DNA from: Saccharothrix tamanrassetensis
Lineage (GTDB): Bacteria; Actinomycetota; Actinomycetes; Mycobacteriales; Pseudonocardiaceae
Assembly (NCBI RefSeq): GCF_014203665.1
Contig: NZ_JACHJN010000003.1
Coordinates: 620,001 to 684,000 of the forward strand
Reading direction: 5' to 3'
DNA: 64,000 nt
In this document: positions 15,162 to 23,339 of the stretch, in pieces
Position numbering within the stretch: position 1 is the stretch's first letter
Layout of the letters: every line of letters begins with the position of its first letter
The notes under the pieces: generated by a model
Seen by the model: the letters and a program-made list of their open reading frames with translations, nothing else
What the model was told of the DNA's origin: nothing
Database searches by the model: none
Position numbers and translations under genes: made by a program

Positions 15162-16418
15162 ATGGGCAGAGTTAGTGCTGCGCGCCGCCCGAAGGGCAGT
15201 ATCCGGGAGCGCGGGAACTCGCTTCAGGTCCGGCTCTACGCCGGGCAGGACCCCGTCACAGGCAAGCCCGTCTACCTCGTCGACACCGTGCGCGGCACCG
15301 ACGTTGCCGCGTACCGCAAGGCGGAGAACAAGCTCGCCGAATTCCGCACGCAGGTGAACAAACAGCGGTCCGCAGAATCAAGTGTGGAGCTGTCGTTCGC
15401 CTTGGACGAGTGGTTGCGGACGAGCGATATCGAGGACAGCACGCGCAAGACCTACGTCGGCTATATCGAACGGACGATCAAGCCTGCCATCGGCGGGCAG
15501 CCCGTGAAAAAAGTCAACGCACGGATGATGGAGAGCCTGTACACCGAGTTGCGCCGATGCCGTGCGCGGTGTGACGGCAAGCCGTACATCGAGAAGCACA
15601 AGTCACGCGATTCGCACGACTGTGCGGAGAAGAAGTGCAAGGCGCACAAGTGCAGCGGCATGGCCGCGTCCACGGTCCGTCAGATCCACTCGATCCTCAG
15701 TGGTGCGCTGGGCGCTGCCGCGCGTTGGGAGTGGATAGATACCAACCCCGCACTGATGGCCCGTCGTCCGAAGCAAAAGCCACCCGAGCCGGACCCGCCG
15801 ACTCCCGCGCAAGCCGCGCGGCTAGTCGAGGAAGCCTTCCGCATGGACGATGACTGGGGCACCCTGGTTTGGTTGGTCATGACCACGGGGATGCGCCGAG
15901 GTGAACTCTGCGGCCTCCGCTTCAATCGCCTTGAACTTGACACAGAAATGATCCACCTTCGTCGTAACTGGGTAGGCGGGAAGGAGAAGGACACCAAGAC
16001 TCATCAGATCCGCCGTATCGCACTCGACTCGGAAACCATGACGCTGTTGCGCGAACATCGGGCACGTGTCGCCGAGCGCGTTCGCTCGCTGGGTGGCGAA
16101 TTCACCGATGACCTGTTCGTGTTCACCGGTACCCGCACACCTGATCACAAAGAGCCGTACTCGCCGAACGCCGTGACACAGCGATACAAGGACATGGCTG
16201 ACAGGTTGAGCATAAAGACCCACCTGAAGCAGTTGCGCCATTATTCGGCAACCGAGTTGCTGACGGCCGGGGTGGACCTCCGCACGGTCGCGGGCAGGCT
16301 TGGGCACGGCGGGGGAGGCGCGACCACCCTGCGCGTTTATGCTGCTTGGGTAGCTGCGTCCGACCGCAAGGCCGCCGAGATCCTGGGGTCGAGGATGCCC
16401 AAGCGCGTTCGGAACTGA
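15162..16418 (+). CDS. int: Tyrosine site-specific integrase of the AICE
   Basis: 418 residues. The N-terminal arm-binding part (GSIRERGNSLQVRLYAGQDP) and SAM-like core-binding domain (about 75-195) contain a Cys/His-rich insert (RCRARCDGKPYIEKHKSRDSHDCAEKKCKAHKC), typical of actinomycete tRNA integrases. The catalytic domain has Arg in TTGMRRGELCGL, His-x-x-Arg in HLKQLRHYSATELL, His in AGRLGHGG and the Tyr nucleophile in TTLRVYAAW. It should recombine the 46-bp att cores to integrate and, with the excisionase at 22906, to excise. ATG at 15162 is chosen from the usual family start; an in-frame ATG at 15117 is possible. It ends 2 bp from the convergent regulator. Confidence 0.94.
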   Translation: MGRVSAARRPKGSIRERGNSLQVRLYAGQDPVTGKPVYLVDTVRGTDVAAYRKAENKLAEFRTQVNKQRSAESSVELSFALDEWLRTSDIEDSTRKTYVGYIERTIKPAIGGQPVKKVNARMMESLYTELRRCRARCDGKPYIEKHKSRDSHDCAEKKCKAHKCSGMAASTVRQIHSILSGALGAAARWEWIDTNPALMARRPKQKPPEPDPPTPAQAARLVEEAFRMDDDWGTLVWLVMTTGMRRGELCGLRFNRLELDTEMIHLRRNWVGGKEKDTKTHQIRRIALDSETMTLLREHRARVAERVRSLGGEFTDDLFVFTGTRTPDHKEPYSPNAVTQRYKDMADRLSIKTHLKQLRHYSATELLTAGVDLRTVAGRLGHGGGGATTLRVYAAWVAASDRKAAEILGSRMPKRVRN

Positions 16419-16420
16419 CG

Positions 16421-17581
16421 TCAGCGGGTCAGCGCCTCAAGCCGACGGCGCTGACGCGTCGACCCTACTTGCGCGGCGAGAAGTCGCGCGCGTTCCGCGT
16501 GAGCTGTTGCCTCTTTATGCTCGCCTTTCGCGGTGAGCACTTGCGCGAGGTCGACACGTAGCGCGGTTTCGGCCCGAGTGAATGTCGGGTCGAGGTGATC
16601 GAGGACTTCGGAAAGCACGTCGACCGCTTCCGTATCACCGAGCCGTGCGAGTGCGCTGCCTCGCCATCGAGTCAGGTGGGTCCGGTCGAAAACCAGGAAC
16701 GAGACCGCCTCATCACTTGGTTGCTCGGGCATCGAACGTGTCGCGGCGTCAAAAGCCCGTGCGCTGCTGTCCTGGTTGCCGTTCGCGGCAAGTGCCTCGC
16801 CATGACCGGCGAACAGCCACGCAGTGAGAAGGTCGGGAGATTCGCCCTTAGCTGTTTCACAGGCATAGCTGGTCAACTCGACTGCCGATGTCGTATCACT
16901 GAGATCCAGCAATACGACGGCTTGCCCCGCACATGCGTACGCTTCGAGGGCACGCGATTCTGCGACGCGTGCCGCACTGCGTGCCTTGTCGTAGTGCTCC
17001 CATGCCTCGCGAATCAGCCCTTGGTCGAGTGATTGCCAACCGGCGAGAGTCGACGCGTCCGCCAGAACCCCCGCAAGACTGATTCGTGTCCGGTGGTCCA
17101 GAACATCACTCAATAGCCGCCACATCTGGTCGATCTGAGCGCGCAGCTCGCCTAGCAACGTGGACGCTCCTAGGCGTCGATCAATGACTCGCGTGAGGTC
17201 CAGCTTCTGCTGAAGAAGTGATACCGTTTCCTTGTCGACAGCGCGCCCGGATGCGATGCGAGCCCGAAGCTCCGCAGCCTCATTCGACCACTCGTGCTGC
17301 GGCGAAGAATTAGCCGTTACGCGGGTCAGCAGTTGTTCGACCGGCACGCTCAACATCTCCTCGAGCAGCCTCCGCGTCCCCGGCCGAACCGGCCCCAGAG
17401 GTCGGCCGTCCGCCCGCCGCCCGGTCGCGAACCGGCGCACGTGTCGTGGGCTGAGCGTGGCGTCGATGCCGCGCTCCCAGGCGAACCGCGCGGCTTCCCT
17501 GCTGAACCCCTCTGCGGTCTTCCCGTGCTGCCGCAGCAGCTCCCCGAACAGCGTCCGGGAGTGTTCCGGTTCCGGCTTCAT
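16421..17581 (-). CDS. Helix-turn-helix/TPR regulator of the element
   Basis: 386 residues. The N-terminus (HSRTLFGELLRQHGKTAEGFSREAARFAWERGIDATLSPRHVRRFATGRR) looks like a divergent XRE-type DNA-binding domain. The rest is a helical TPR-like array ending RLLAAQVGSTRQRRRLEAL. The C-terminal half is clearly related to the regulator at 23862-25025 (shared DARTLAGW-type, YACETAKGESP-like and RLAAQ-G-RQRRRL blocks), so the element encodes two paralogues. ATG at 17581 has a GGAGGT site. It is divergent from the 17728 operon; the region between carries a 15-mer also found before the excisionase/XRE pair. Confidence 0.8.
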   Translation of the reverse strand: MKPEPEHSRTLFGELLRQHGKTAEGFSREAARFAWERGIDATLSPRHVRRFATGRRADGRPLGPVRPGTRRLLEEMLSVPVEQLLTRVTANSSPQHEWSNEAAELRARIASGRAVDKETVSLLQQKLDLTRVIDRRLGASTLLGELRAQIDQMWRLLSDVLDHRTRISLAGVLADASTLAGWQSLDQGLIREAWEHYDKARSAARVAESRALEAYACAGQAVVLLDLSDTTSAVELTSYACETAKGESPDLLTAWLFAGHGEALAANGNQDSSARAFDAATRSMPEQPSDEAVSFLVFDRTHLTRWRGSALARLGDTEAVDVLSEVLDHLDPTFTRAETALRVDLAQVLTAKGEHKEATAHAERARLLAAQVGSTRQRRRLEALTR

Positions 17582-17685
17582 CGGCTGACCTCCGCGTCCA
17601 TTGATGTCAGCGCTGATCAGTGTAGGGCCACCTGGGTCCGAATAGGTCCACGGCAGGCCCTTTGCCAAAGGTCGATCACATCGGA

Positions 17686-17700
17686 CGCTGATGTCGGCGC
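17686..17700 (+). promoter_or_regulatory. Candidate shared operator, copy 1
   Basis: CGCTGATGTCGGCGC lies between divergent genes 16421 (minus) and 17728 (plus). It recurs with one mismatch at 23302-23316, between the element's other divergent pair. A related CGCTGATCA word also occurs in both regions (17611-17619 and 23270-23278). A common element regulator could bind both. Confidence 0.45.
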
Positions 17701-17727
17701 AGAAGTGGTGATTCGGAGGTGGTGGCC

Positions 17728-17997
17728 GTGGTCGAGAGGGCAGTCGGCATCGACTGGGGAGGAACCGTGCTCTTCCTCGTCTGGCTGGTCTTGCCTCCGG
17801 TGTACGTGGTCGTCATCGGCCGTCACTACGCCAGGAAGTGTCAAGAGAGCACCGAAGCGGCCATACGGGTCCGTGACGAACTGCACGAGATCCAAGACCA
17901 CCTGGGCGAGTTCGAGGAAGTGCTGAGCGCGCACCTCCGCAAGCTGAACGCGCGTGGGTCCGGGCCGGACAACCACGGAAGGACACCAAGATCATGA
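17728..17997 (+). CDS. Small membrane protein with coiled-coil tail
   Basis: 89 residues: one N-terminal helix (about residues 12-31, TVLFLVWLVLPPVYVVVIG) then a charged, probably coiled-coil segment (CQESTEAAIRVRDELHEIQDHLGEFEEVLSAHLRKLN). GTG at 17728 is chosen because GGAGG at 17715-17719 is correctly spaced; GTG codons at 17719 and 17722 are also in frame. No known function. It overlaps the next gene by 4 bp and heads a three-gene operon of AICE accessory proteins. Confidence 0.7.
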   Translation: MVERAVGIDWGGTVLFLVWLVLPPVYVVVIGRHYARKCQESTEAAIRVRDELHEIQDHLGEFEEVLSAHLRKLNARGSGPDNHGRTPRS

Positions 17998-18338
17998 CAG
18001 CAGTACTGGCCGATGATTCGGCAGGAGAGGCGCAGTCGGACCAGCCTCCCTCATTCACGGAAGCCGAGTTCGCGGCCTTGATCCAGGGGATGGTCACCGA
18101 CAATGCACCTCGCGTGTTCGCCGTGGTGCAGGAGTACGGCGAACGACAAGACGCTCGAGTGGGTGCGTGGGGCATGGCGTTCCCGGAACGCGCTGATGTG
18201 GTGTCCGCAGACGGCACGTTCACCATGAGCCTCCAGCGTCCGGAAGGTGCGTTGCGTGCCTTCGAACCGCCAGGAGTGGCGGCTCGCCTGGTGTGGGTGG
18301 AAGGCGCTGACGCCGGACGTGGGGAGTCGGTGCGATGA
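17994..18338 (+). CDS. Conserved AICE hypothetical protein
   Basis: 114 residues, soluble, acidic, no recognised domain. The segment FTEAEFAALIQGMVTDNAPRVFAVVQEYGERQDARVGAWGMAF looks like a compact alpha/beta fold. It overlaps both neighbours by 4 bp (ATGA junctions), so it is translationally coupled to the membrane protein before it and the Prim-Pol-like protein after it. The function is not predictable from sequence. Confidence 0.7.
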   Translation: MTAVLADDSAGEAQSDQPPSFTEAEFAALIQGMVTDNAPRVFAVVQEYGERQDARVGAWGMAFPERADVVSADGTFTMSLQRPEGALRAFEPPGVAARLVWVEGADAGRGESVR

Positions 18339-18853
18339 GCGGCGGCTTGCAGACGGCCTTGGACTGTGTGGAGCGCGGGTGGCCTGTCATACCGGGTTCC
18401 TTGTGGCTCGACAACGGCTACGTTGACCCGGTTTTCGGCCGTGAGCGGGACGCCTTGGCGTTGTGCCCGGAGGACATGGCGACCACGGATGAGGACTTGG
18501 TGCGCCGTTGGTGGCCGGTGCTGCCGAGTCGGTTGACGCGTTCGGTGTTGGCGGTGACTCAGCCGAATCTCGTCGGGGTAGGGGTGGAGTTGGAGCGTGC
18601 GGAGCGTGCTGTGGCGCACGAGTCGTTCGCCGAATGTCCTACGCCCGTTGTGGTGATCCCGACACTGCCCAACCCGGCCGTGTTCCTGGTGTCCTCGTCG
18701 CGGGGGCTGATCGGGGAAGACGTGTTCCCGATCGGTGCGACGATCCCTCTGCCGCCTGCGGTGGCGGAAGATCAGCAGACGCGGTGGCTGTCGCCGATGG
18801 TCGAGTGTGAGTCGCTGATGGCCGGCGAGCAGTTGGCGTTGCTCCTGCGGTGA
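18335..18853 (+). CDS. Prim-Pol-like hypothetical protein
   Basis: 172 residues. The start LQTALDCVERGWPVIPG resembles the opening of bifunctional DNA primase/polymerase N-terminal domains found in actinomycete elements. The polymerase Asp residues are not evident in the rest, and it is short. It could be a degenerate or accessory Prim-Pol domain, or an unrelated fold with a similar first helix. It is the only candidate replication-linked gene seen in the element. It overlaps the previous gene by 4 bp. Confidence 0.6.
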   Translation: MSGGLQTALDCVERGWPVIPGSLWLDNGYVDPVFGRERDALALCPEDMATTDEDLVRRWWPVLPSRLTRSVLAVTQPNLVGVGVELERAERAVAHESFAECPTPVVVIPTLPNPAVFLVSSSRGLIGEDVFPIGATIPLPPAVAEDQQTRWLSPMVECESLMAGEQLALLLR

Positions 18854-18878
18854 GTCCCTGGCAAGTGAGGAGGGGAGT

Positions 18879-19106
18879 ATGCCGAACGTGATCTTGCTCC
18901 GTACCAAGACCTTTCGCACGGCTGCGAACCTCGCGGGGTACTACTCGGACTACGCGTTGGCGAAGGCGATGACTGTCAACCGGTCGACCGTGAAGCGGGT
19001 GCAGAGTGGGGATCTTCGGCCGGGTGCGGCGTTCATCGGTGGGGCGTTGATCGCGCTGAAGCCGATGACCTTCGAAGACCTCTTCGAGGTCGTTCCTTCG
19101 ACGTAG
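18879..19106 (+). CDS. Small helix-turn-helix protein
   Basis: 75 residues. DYALAKAMTVNRSTVKRVQSGDLRPGAAFIGGALIAL reads as a compact XRE/phage-repressor-type helix-turn-helix, with the recognition helix around VNRSTVKRVQSG. It has a strong ribosome site (GAGGAGGGGAG just before ATG 18879). It closes the plus-strand accessory operon and converges on the translocase gene, separated by a hairpin. A transcriptional role within the element is likely. Confidence 0.75.
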   Translation: MPNVILLRTKTFRTAANLAGYYSDYALAKAMTVNRSTVKRVQSGDLRPGAAFIGGALIALKPMTFEDLFEVVPST

Positions 19107-19115
19107 TGACGGCAT

Positions 19116-19158
19116 CGGCTGTGGGCCACACCTCGTGCAGAGGCGTGGCCCACAGCCG
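19116..19158. terminator. Hairpin terminator between convergent element genes
   Basis: A 19-bp stem with one mismatch (19116-19134 with 19140-19158) and a 5-nt loop. It sits 9 bp after the small helix-turn-helix gene and before the 3' end of the translocase gene. Confidence 0.8.
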
Positions 19159-19171
19159 CTTTCGCCGAGTT

Positions 19172-19321
19172 GTGACGGGCTGTCCGTCTCATGTCACACG
19201 TGTCACGGAGGCCGGTTCGTGCTGGTCGTGGCCCACAACGGACCCGTCACACCGCTGTGACGCCGTGACGGGTGGTCGGTGTTGGTGGTGACGGGTCGTC
19301 TCCACAGAGACGGGTGACGGC
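19172..19321. repeat. Candidate clt transfer locus: GTGACGGG octamers
   Basis: GTGACGGG occurs exactly at 19172-19179, 19265-19272 and 19288-19295, in reverse orientation at 19243-19250, and with a last-base change at 19314-19321. The cluster straddles the 3' end of the FtsK/TraB-like gene. TraB-type translocases of Streptomyces plasmids recognise clusters of 8-bp TRS repeats near their own gene through a C-terminal winged helix, so this is a plausible transfer origin. Confidence 0.55.
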
Positions 19322-21433
19322 GCTGCGGATGTCGGCTGTCAGGTAGCCCCTGACCTGACGGAGTCCGTTCGCGGTGGCGACGCGGTCTCGGGTGGGTTTG
19401 CAGCCCAGCTCTCCCATCCGGAGCCCGAACGCTTTCGCATCCACCTCCAGTTCGGTGACGAGTTCCGCTGTGGGCACGAACTCGCGTCCTCCCGGCTGGA
19501 GGTCGTCTCCGAGGTAGTCCACTACCGACGCGAGCGGTTCGGGAAGCTCCGCATCGTCGGCGCGCTCGGCCACGGTGCCGATAGCTCGCGCTACTGCCGC
19601 GTGATCGATCACCGGTCGGGTGTCGTGTCCGGCCGCGTGACCGCTGAGTGTCCCTTCCGCTTCCCGGAGTGCCCGGCCTTGCTGGCAGATGGTCCGCCAG
19701 TCTTCGTTGGGCATGTAGTAGGTGCGCACCGTGATGGCGAGGACGTCAGCCCCGGCTGTGGTCTCCCCGTCCGGTCGGAGGATGCCGACGCCCTTGTGTG
19801 AGGCCAGAAGTCGACTGCTGTCGTAGCCGCGCGTGTTCATCTGTTCGCCCAACACGATGTTGCTGTCCCGCCAGTCCATGACGCGTAGGGCGAACCTGGA
19901 GCCCATGACGGCCCGGAGGTTGCTGGGGATGGTCTTGCTGTCCGGGCGTTGGGTTGCCAGCACGAGCACGATGCCGGCGGCCGGTCCCTTGCGGGCAAGC
20001 CACGTCAGCAACTCGCCGATGTACTCGCCTGCGGTGAGCTTCTTTCCCTGTACGTCCAACGGTGTCCGGTCCTCCAACGGCACCTGCACCTCATCAATGA
20101 AGATCGCGGTCACCGGCATGTCCAGATGTGGGTCACGGGACATCGCTGGTGTGATCTTCGACTCCGGACAAACCTCGTCGTCAAGGTCCTGCATCCTGCG
20201 GTAGCGACCCTGGACCTCACCGACCAGTTCCACCAGCCAGTCCACGAGCCTGAGCACATGTTCGGTGTCGTCGCCGGACATGAACCGGTGGGCTACCTGT
20301 GCTGCGGCGTACCAGTCCTTCCCGGACTTGAAGTCGGCCACGTAGAGCCGCGTGAACGGGTCCAGGATCAGCCCGGCCGCTGCCAACCGCGCCGCGAACG
20401 TCTTGCCCTGCCTGGGGATCGCACCCACAAGCAACGACGTCCACACCAACGGCAGGTCCACCTTCCGCTGCCGTGCGTCCCGGCCGAACGGCACCGGCCG
20501 CCACGCATCCCACCGCTGCACACCCAGCAGCGGCGTCCGCATCGGTGCCGTGCCGTACGGGTCTTCGTCAGCCACCCACACCGCGACGCGTCCGGCGTGG
20601 CCGCCGTTGCCGCGTACCCGTTCCACGATGAGCTGTACTTCGTCCACCGCCAGCGCGGACGCCAACGCCTCACGGTTCTTGAGCACGTCGATGGCCTTGC
20701 GCGTGGCGGGCAGGTCGACCGTCACGGCCCACCCGTCGCCCTGCCTGGTGGCACGTTCGACCAGCCGCAGTGTCTCGTCTTTGCCGATGAGCTTCGCGTC
20801 GCGGAACGCGTCCACCAGCACCTGTGGGTCCATCGTCCACGTCAACGTGCGTGGCCCGGCCAACACCGGCTTGCGCCCCGGCGAGCCGTCCTTGCGCCGC
20901 CCGAGCACAGCCAACCCGACCACCACGACACCACCACCGATCCACAACACCCGATGCCCGTACACAAGATCGAGTGCGGCGCCGGCGACCGCAGCCACAC
21001 CGACGACGGCACCGGTGACCTTCCACCGGAACAACGTCAACGCCCGGATGACCTCGAACTTGTCCGCCAACTTCTCCGACGCCTCCGCAGCCTCCCGGTA
21101 GTCCGCCACCCGCACCCACGAACGCCACCACCGCGCGGCAACCACCAACCCCCGCGCCACCGCACCCGCCAACCGGAACGGCGACCGCAGGACCGCCACG
21201 ACGGAATCCTTGACCGCCTGCACCACCAGCCGCCGTGACTTCAGAGTGGCCGGCACCCGTGGTGAACGCATCCACCAGTTCGCCGCTCGACGTATCCAGC
21301 TCGGCCGTGAACGCGCTGGCCCGTCGTCCACGAACTCACCTTCAAGGACAGCGTTCACGAGTTCACCTGACGGCGTGCGTACAGGCAGAGAGCCGCTGTG
21401 CACGCCGCTGACATGATCCCCTCGCCCGTTCAC
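19247..21433 (-). CDS. FtsK/SpoIIIE-type DNA translocase (TraB-like conjugation motor)
   Basis: 728 residues. Two membrane helices lie near residues 130-180 (VTGAVVGVAAVAGAALDLVYG, VLWIGGGVVVVGLAVLG), followed by an FtsK motor with Walker A LLVGAIPRQGKTFAARL and Walker B VTAIFIDEVQ. The sensor-like LATQRPDSKTIPSNLRAVMGSRFALRV block matches FtsK/TraB. A C-terminal winged-helix segment (FVPTAELVTELEVDAKAFGLRMGELGCKPTRDRV) would bind the transfer site. In AICEs this single protein moves double-stranded DNA between mycelia. The GTG start overlaps the preceding stop by 4 bp; it is the last gene of the excisionase-led operon. Confidence 0.93.
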   Translation of the reverse strand: MNGRGDHVSGVHSGSLPVRTPSGELVNAVLEGEFVDDGPARSRPSWIRRAANWWMRSPRVPATLKSRRLVVQAVKDSVVAVLRSPFRLAGAVARGLVVAARWWRSWVRVADYREAAEASEKLADKFEVIRALTLFRWKVTGAVVGVAAVAGAALDLVYGHRVLWIGGGVVVVGLAVLGRRKDGSPGRKPVLAGPRTLTWTMDPQVLVDAFRDAKLIGKDETLRLVERATRQGDGWAVTVDLPATRKAIDVLKNREALASALAVDEVQLIVERVRGNGGHAGRVAVWVADEDPYGTAPMRTPLLGVQRWDAWRPVPFGRDARQRKVDLPLVWTSLLVGAIPRQGKTFAARLAAAGLILDPFTRLYVADFKSGKDWYAAAQVAHRFMSGDDTEHVLRLVDWLVELVGEVQGRYRRMQDLDDEVCPESKITPAMSRDPHLDMPVTAIFIDEVQVPLEDRTPLDVQGKKLTAGEYIGELLTWLARKGPAAGIVLVLATQRPDSKTIPSNLRAVMGSRFALRVMDWRDSNIVLGEQMNTRGYDSSRLLASHKGVGILRPDGETTAGADVLAITVRTYYMPNEDWRTICQQGRALREAEGTLSGHAAGHDTRPVIDHAAVARAIGTVAERADDAELPEPLASVVDYLGDDLQPGGREFVPTAELVTELEVDAKAFGLRMGELGCKPTRDRVATANGLRQVRGYLTADIRSAVTRLCGDDPSPPTPTTRHGVTAV

Positions 21434-22251
21434 GACTCACCCCCTCCCGACGCCATCTGACGCGCGAGCGTGGCCGCCAGGCGTGAAGAGAGCCCTCTAG
21501 AGCAACCAGTGACCTCACGGACCCACTTCGGCGTCACCACAGTCCCCGGCATCCACGCTTCCCGTGCCGCTGCCAGGTACTCGCCGAACGAGGTCCGAGC
21601 ACCCGCCGACGTGCGCCCGGTGACTCGTGCCGGCATGGGTTCACGAACGCCGGTCGCCATAGGCTCAGGTGGACGCGCTTCGGTGAACGCTGCCGACACG
21701 GCTTCGGTCAACTTGTCCCGTAGATCGGTCACGGCTTCCGCAGCGACGAACACCACCAGCGGCGGCACCGAGTGCAACACCACCCCGGACAACGACCCGG
21801 CCGCGTACGACGCCCACGTGTTCATCACGTACGTGGCCGCCAACGTGAACCACTTCGCACGCCGTACCCAAGGCCCCGTCCGCACCCGGTACCGAGCCGT
21901 CACCTGCTCGGCCCGCAGAATCGCCAACAACACCAACGACACAGTCGGATCCAGCAGCCACGCAGCCAACCACGGCAACGACCAGACCTCCGAACCACCA
22001 GCCGCGAACTGCTGAACGTTGGTCATCGTGAAGCCCAACCCGAGCACAATCCCAGCCCAACACAGCCGGTCCACCTGCGCCCGCACCCGCTCGACCCGCA
22101 ACGCCACCACATCCGGCCGCGCCTGATGCGCCCGCAGTACCGCCGCTTCCGCAGCCTCCCGCGCGAGCCGACCCGCACTCGTCTCATCGGTGGGCGCGGT
22201 GGGTGGCCGCCCGAAGGCGACCACCCTCCCCACACCCTTCAGGGTGCTCAC
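21430..22251 (-). CDS. Spd-like membrane protein of the element (DUF2637-like)
   Basis: 273 residues. About four hydrophobic segments (WAGIVLGLGFTMTNV, WLAAWLLDPTVSLVLLAIL, WFTLAATYVMNTWASYAAG, SVPPLVVFVAAEAV) are followed by a cytoplasmic tail with a possible winged helix (VVTPKWVREVTGCSRGLSSRLAATLARQM). Membrane proteins in this position of actinomycete conjugative elements are the Spd (plasmid spread) proteins, which move DNA along the recipient mycelium. Assignment rests on topology and operon position. It overlaps both neighbours by 4 bp. Confidence 0.78.
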   Translation of the reverse strand: MSTLKGVGRVVAFGRPPTAPTDETSAGRLAREAAEAAVLRAHQARPDVVALRVERVRAQVDRLCWAGIVLGLGFTMTNVQQFAAGGSEVWSLPWLAAWLLDPTVSLVLLAILRAEQVTARYRVRTGPWVRRAKWFTLAATYVMNTWASYAAGSLSGVVLHSVPPLVVFVAAEAVTDLRDKLTEAVSAAFTEARPPEPMATGVREPMPARVTGRTSAGARTSFGEYLAAAREAWMPGTVVTPKWVREVTGCSRGLSSRLAATLARQMASGGGES

Positions 22252-22577
22252 CGCCGACCACCCCTACCACGCGAACCATCCACCGCAGTCACCGTGAGCG
22301 CCTTCGTCAGGCTGTACGCGGCGAACAACGCCGGCAGACCCAACACCACCCACAGCAACGTGGAGTCCCGACCGTGCGTGATCACAAGCCACTGAAGGCC
22401 CACGATCACTCCAGTCGTTACGAGCACCCGCCCCGTCAGTGACAGCAGACGAGCACTCGCACGCGCCGCATCGGCAGCGGCCTTGGCACGACGGGAACCG
22501 GCCCGCCATACCAACACCAGCGCCAGCAAGACACCCAACCCGGCCAACACCTGGGTAGCCGTCAAGTCGACCGTCAT
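22248..22577 (-). CDS. Small two- to three-helix membrane protein
   Basis: 109 residues: hydrophobic helix at about 9-26 (LAGLGVLLALVLVW), a basic Ala-rich stretch (RAGSRRAKAAADAARASARLL) and two further helices (VLVTTGVIVGLQWLVI, TLLWVVLGLPALFAAY). Position and size fit an accessory Spd-type spread protein. There is no specific family match. It is translationally coupled on both sides (4-bp overlaps). Confidence 0.72.
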   Translation of the reverse strand: MTVDLTATQVLAGLGVLLALVLVWRAGSRRAKAAADAARASARLLSLTGRVLVTTGVIVGLQWLVITHGRDSTLLWVVLGLPALFAAYSLTKALTVTAVDGSRGRGGRR

Positions 22578-22912
22578 GACAACGGCCCCCTCTTGCCGCC
22601 CATCCGCTCACGCCGGGTGAACCAAACCCGGTGCAGCGCCTGAAACTCCTCATCGGACAGACCACTGCACACCCCACCGCTGTACGGCTCAGGCGTACGC
22701 AACTCCAACTCCAGACATGCACGCCACACCGGACACCCGACCGCCGACGGCACCGACAGCCCTCCACGCGCCACGGGTTCGGCATCCGGCCCGTACAGCC
22801 ATACACACTCGGCAGCTCGGATGACGATCTCCAACACCACGTCATCCGGTACGGCGGCCAGCCGATCCAGATCGGCCGCAATCTCCTCGTACCGGGCATC
22901 GGAGGTCACCAC
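22574..22912 (-). CDS. Degenerate WhiB-like protein
   Basis: 112 residues. GCPVWRACLELELRTPEPYSGGVCSGLSDEEFQALHRV matches the second half of WhiB proteins: C-P-V-x-x-x-C-L-E-x-x-L followed by a G-V-x-x-G-L-x-x-x-E turn. The usual CxxC partner cysteine is replaced (SAVGCPV instead of CxxCPV), and only one plausible upstream Cys (AAECVW) exists, so a 4Fe-4S cluster bound by four normal cysteines is doubtful. It may be a phage/element-type WhiB decoy or a structural relic. It overlaps the excisionase gene by 7 bp and the next gene by 4 bp. Confidence 0.65.
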   Translation of the reverse strand: MVTSDARYEEIAADLDRLAAVPDDVVLEIVIRAAECVWLYGPDAEPVARGGLSVPSAVGCPVWRACLELELRTPEPYSGGVCSGLSDEEFQALHRVWFTRRERMGGKRGPLS

Positions 22913-23190
22913 GAGGCACCTCCGGTCACTCGTGCGACCTCCCGAGCGGTTCGCCGCTCGGCCGCCAGACCGGCGACATCAACGACACCGCCGGAGTTCA
23001 CTGCCCGTTCGACCATCTCCTCAACGGCACGGGCGGGGACGACGTACCGGGTGCGCACCCGGACGGCGGGGAACGCGTCGTCACGGATGGCCCGGTACAG
23101 GGTGGATGGATCGATGCGCATTAGCCGCGCGGCCTCAGGCACCGTGTAGAACGTCGGCGAGCATGCGCCCGCACCACTTGTCGTGTTCAC
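22906..23190 (-). CDS. xis: Excisionase (MerR-like helix-turn-helix)
   Basis: 94 residues. TFYTVPEAARLMRIDPSTLYRAIRDDAFPAVRVRTRYVVPARAVEEMVERAV is a typical helix-turn-helix_17 excisionase domain with the wing (VRTRYVVPA). It should bend the attachment site DNA and steer the integrase toward excision. It is the first gene of the transfer operon (xis, WhiB-like, two membrane proteins, translocase), so excision and transfer are probably switched on together. GTG start. The divergent XRE gene at 23340 is the likely switch. Confidence 0.85.
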   Translation of the reverse strand: MNTTSGAGACSPTFYTVPEAARLMRIDPSTLYRAIRDDAFPAVRVRTRYVVPARAVEEMVERAVNSGGVVDVAGLAAERRTAREVARVTGGASW

Positions 23191-23301
23191 AGGACACCGC
23201 CTTGAAGACTGATTTCACCGCACTAGAAGCTGAGATAGGTGGTGATCGGCAGTGAAAATGCGCTGATACCGCTGATCACCCGCAATCTGCTCTGACCGGC
23301 G

Positions 23302-23316
23302 CGCTAATGTCGGCGC
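23302..23316 (+). promoter_or_regulatory. Candidate shared operator, copy 2
   Basis: CGCTAATGTCGGCGC differs at one base from 17686-17700. It lies between the divergent xis operon and the XRE regulator, together with GGTGATCGGCAG / CGCTGATCACC half-palindromes at 23241-23280. It is a plausible control point for excision and transfer. Confidence 0.45.
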
Positions 23317-23339
23317 TCAGGCGGAGCGCGGAGGCGGAT

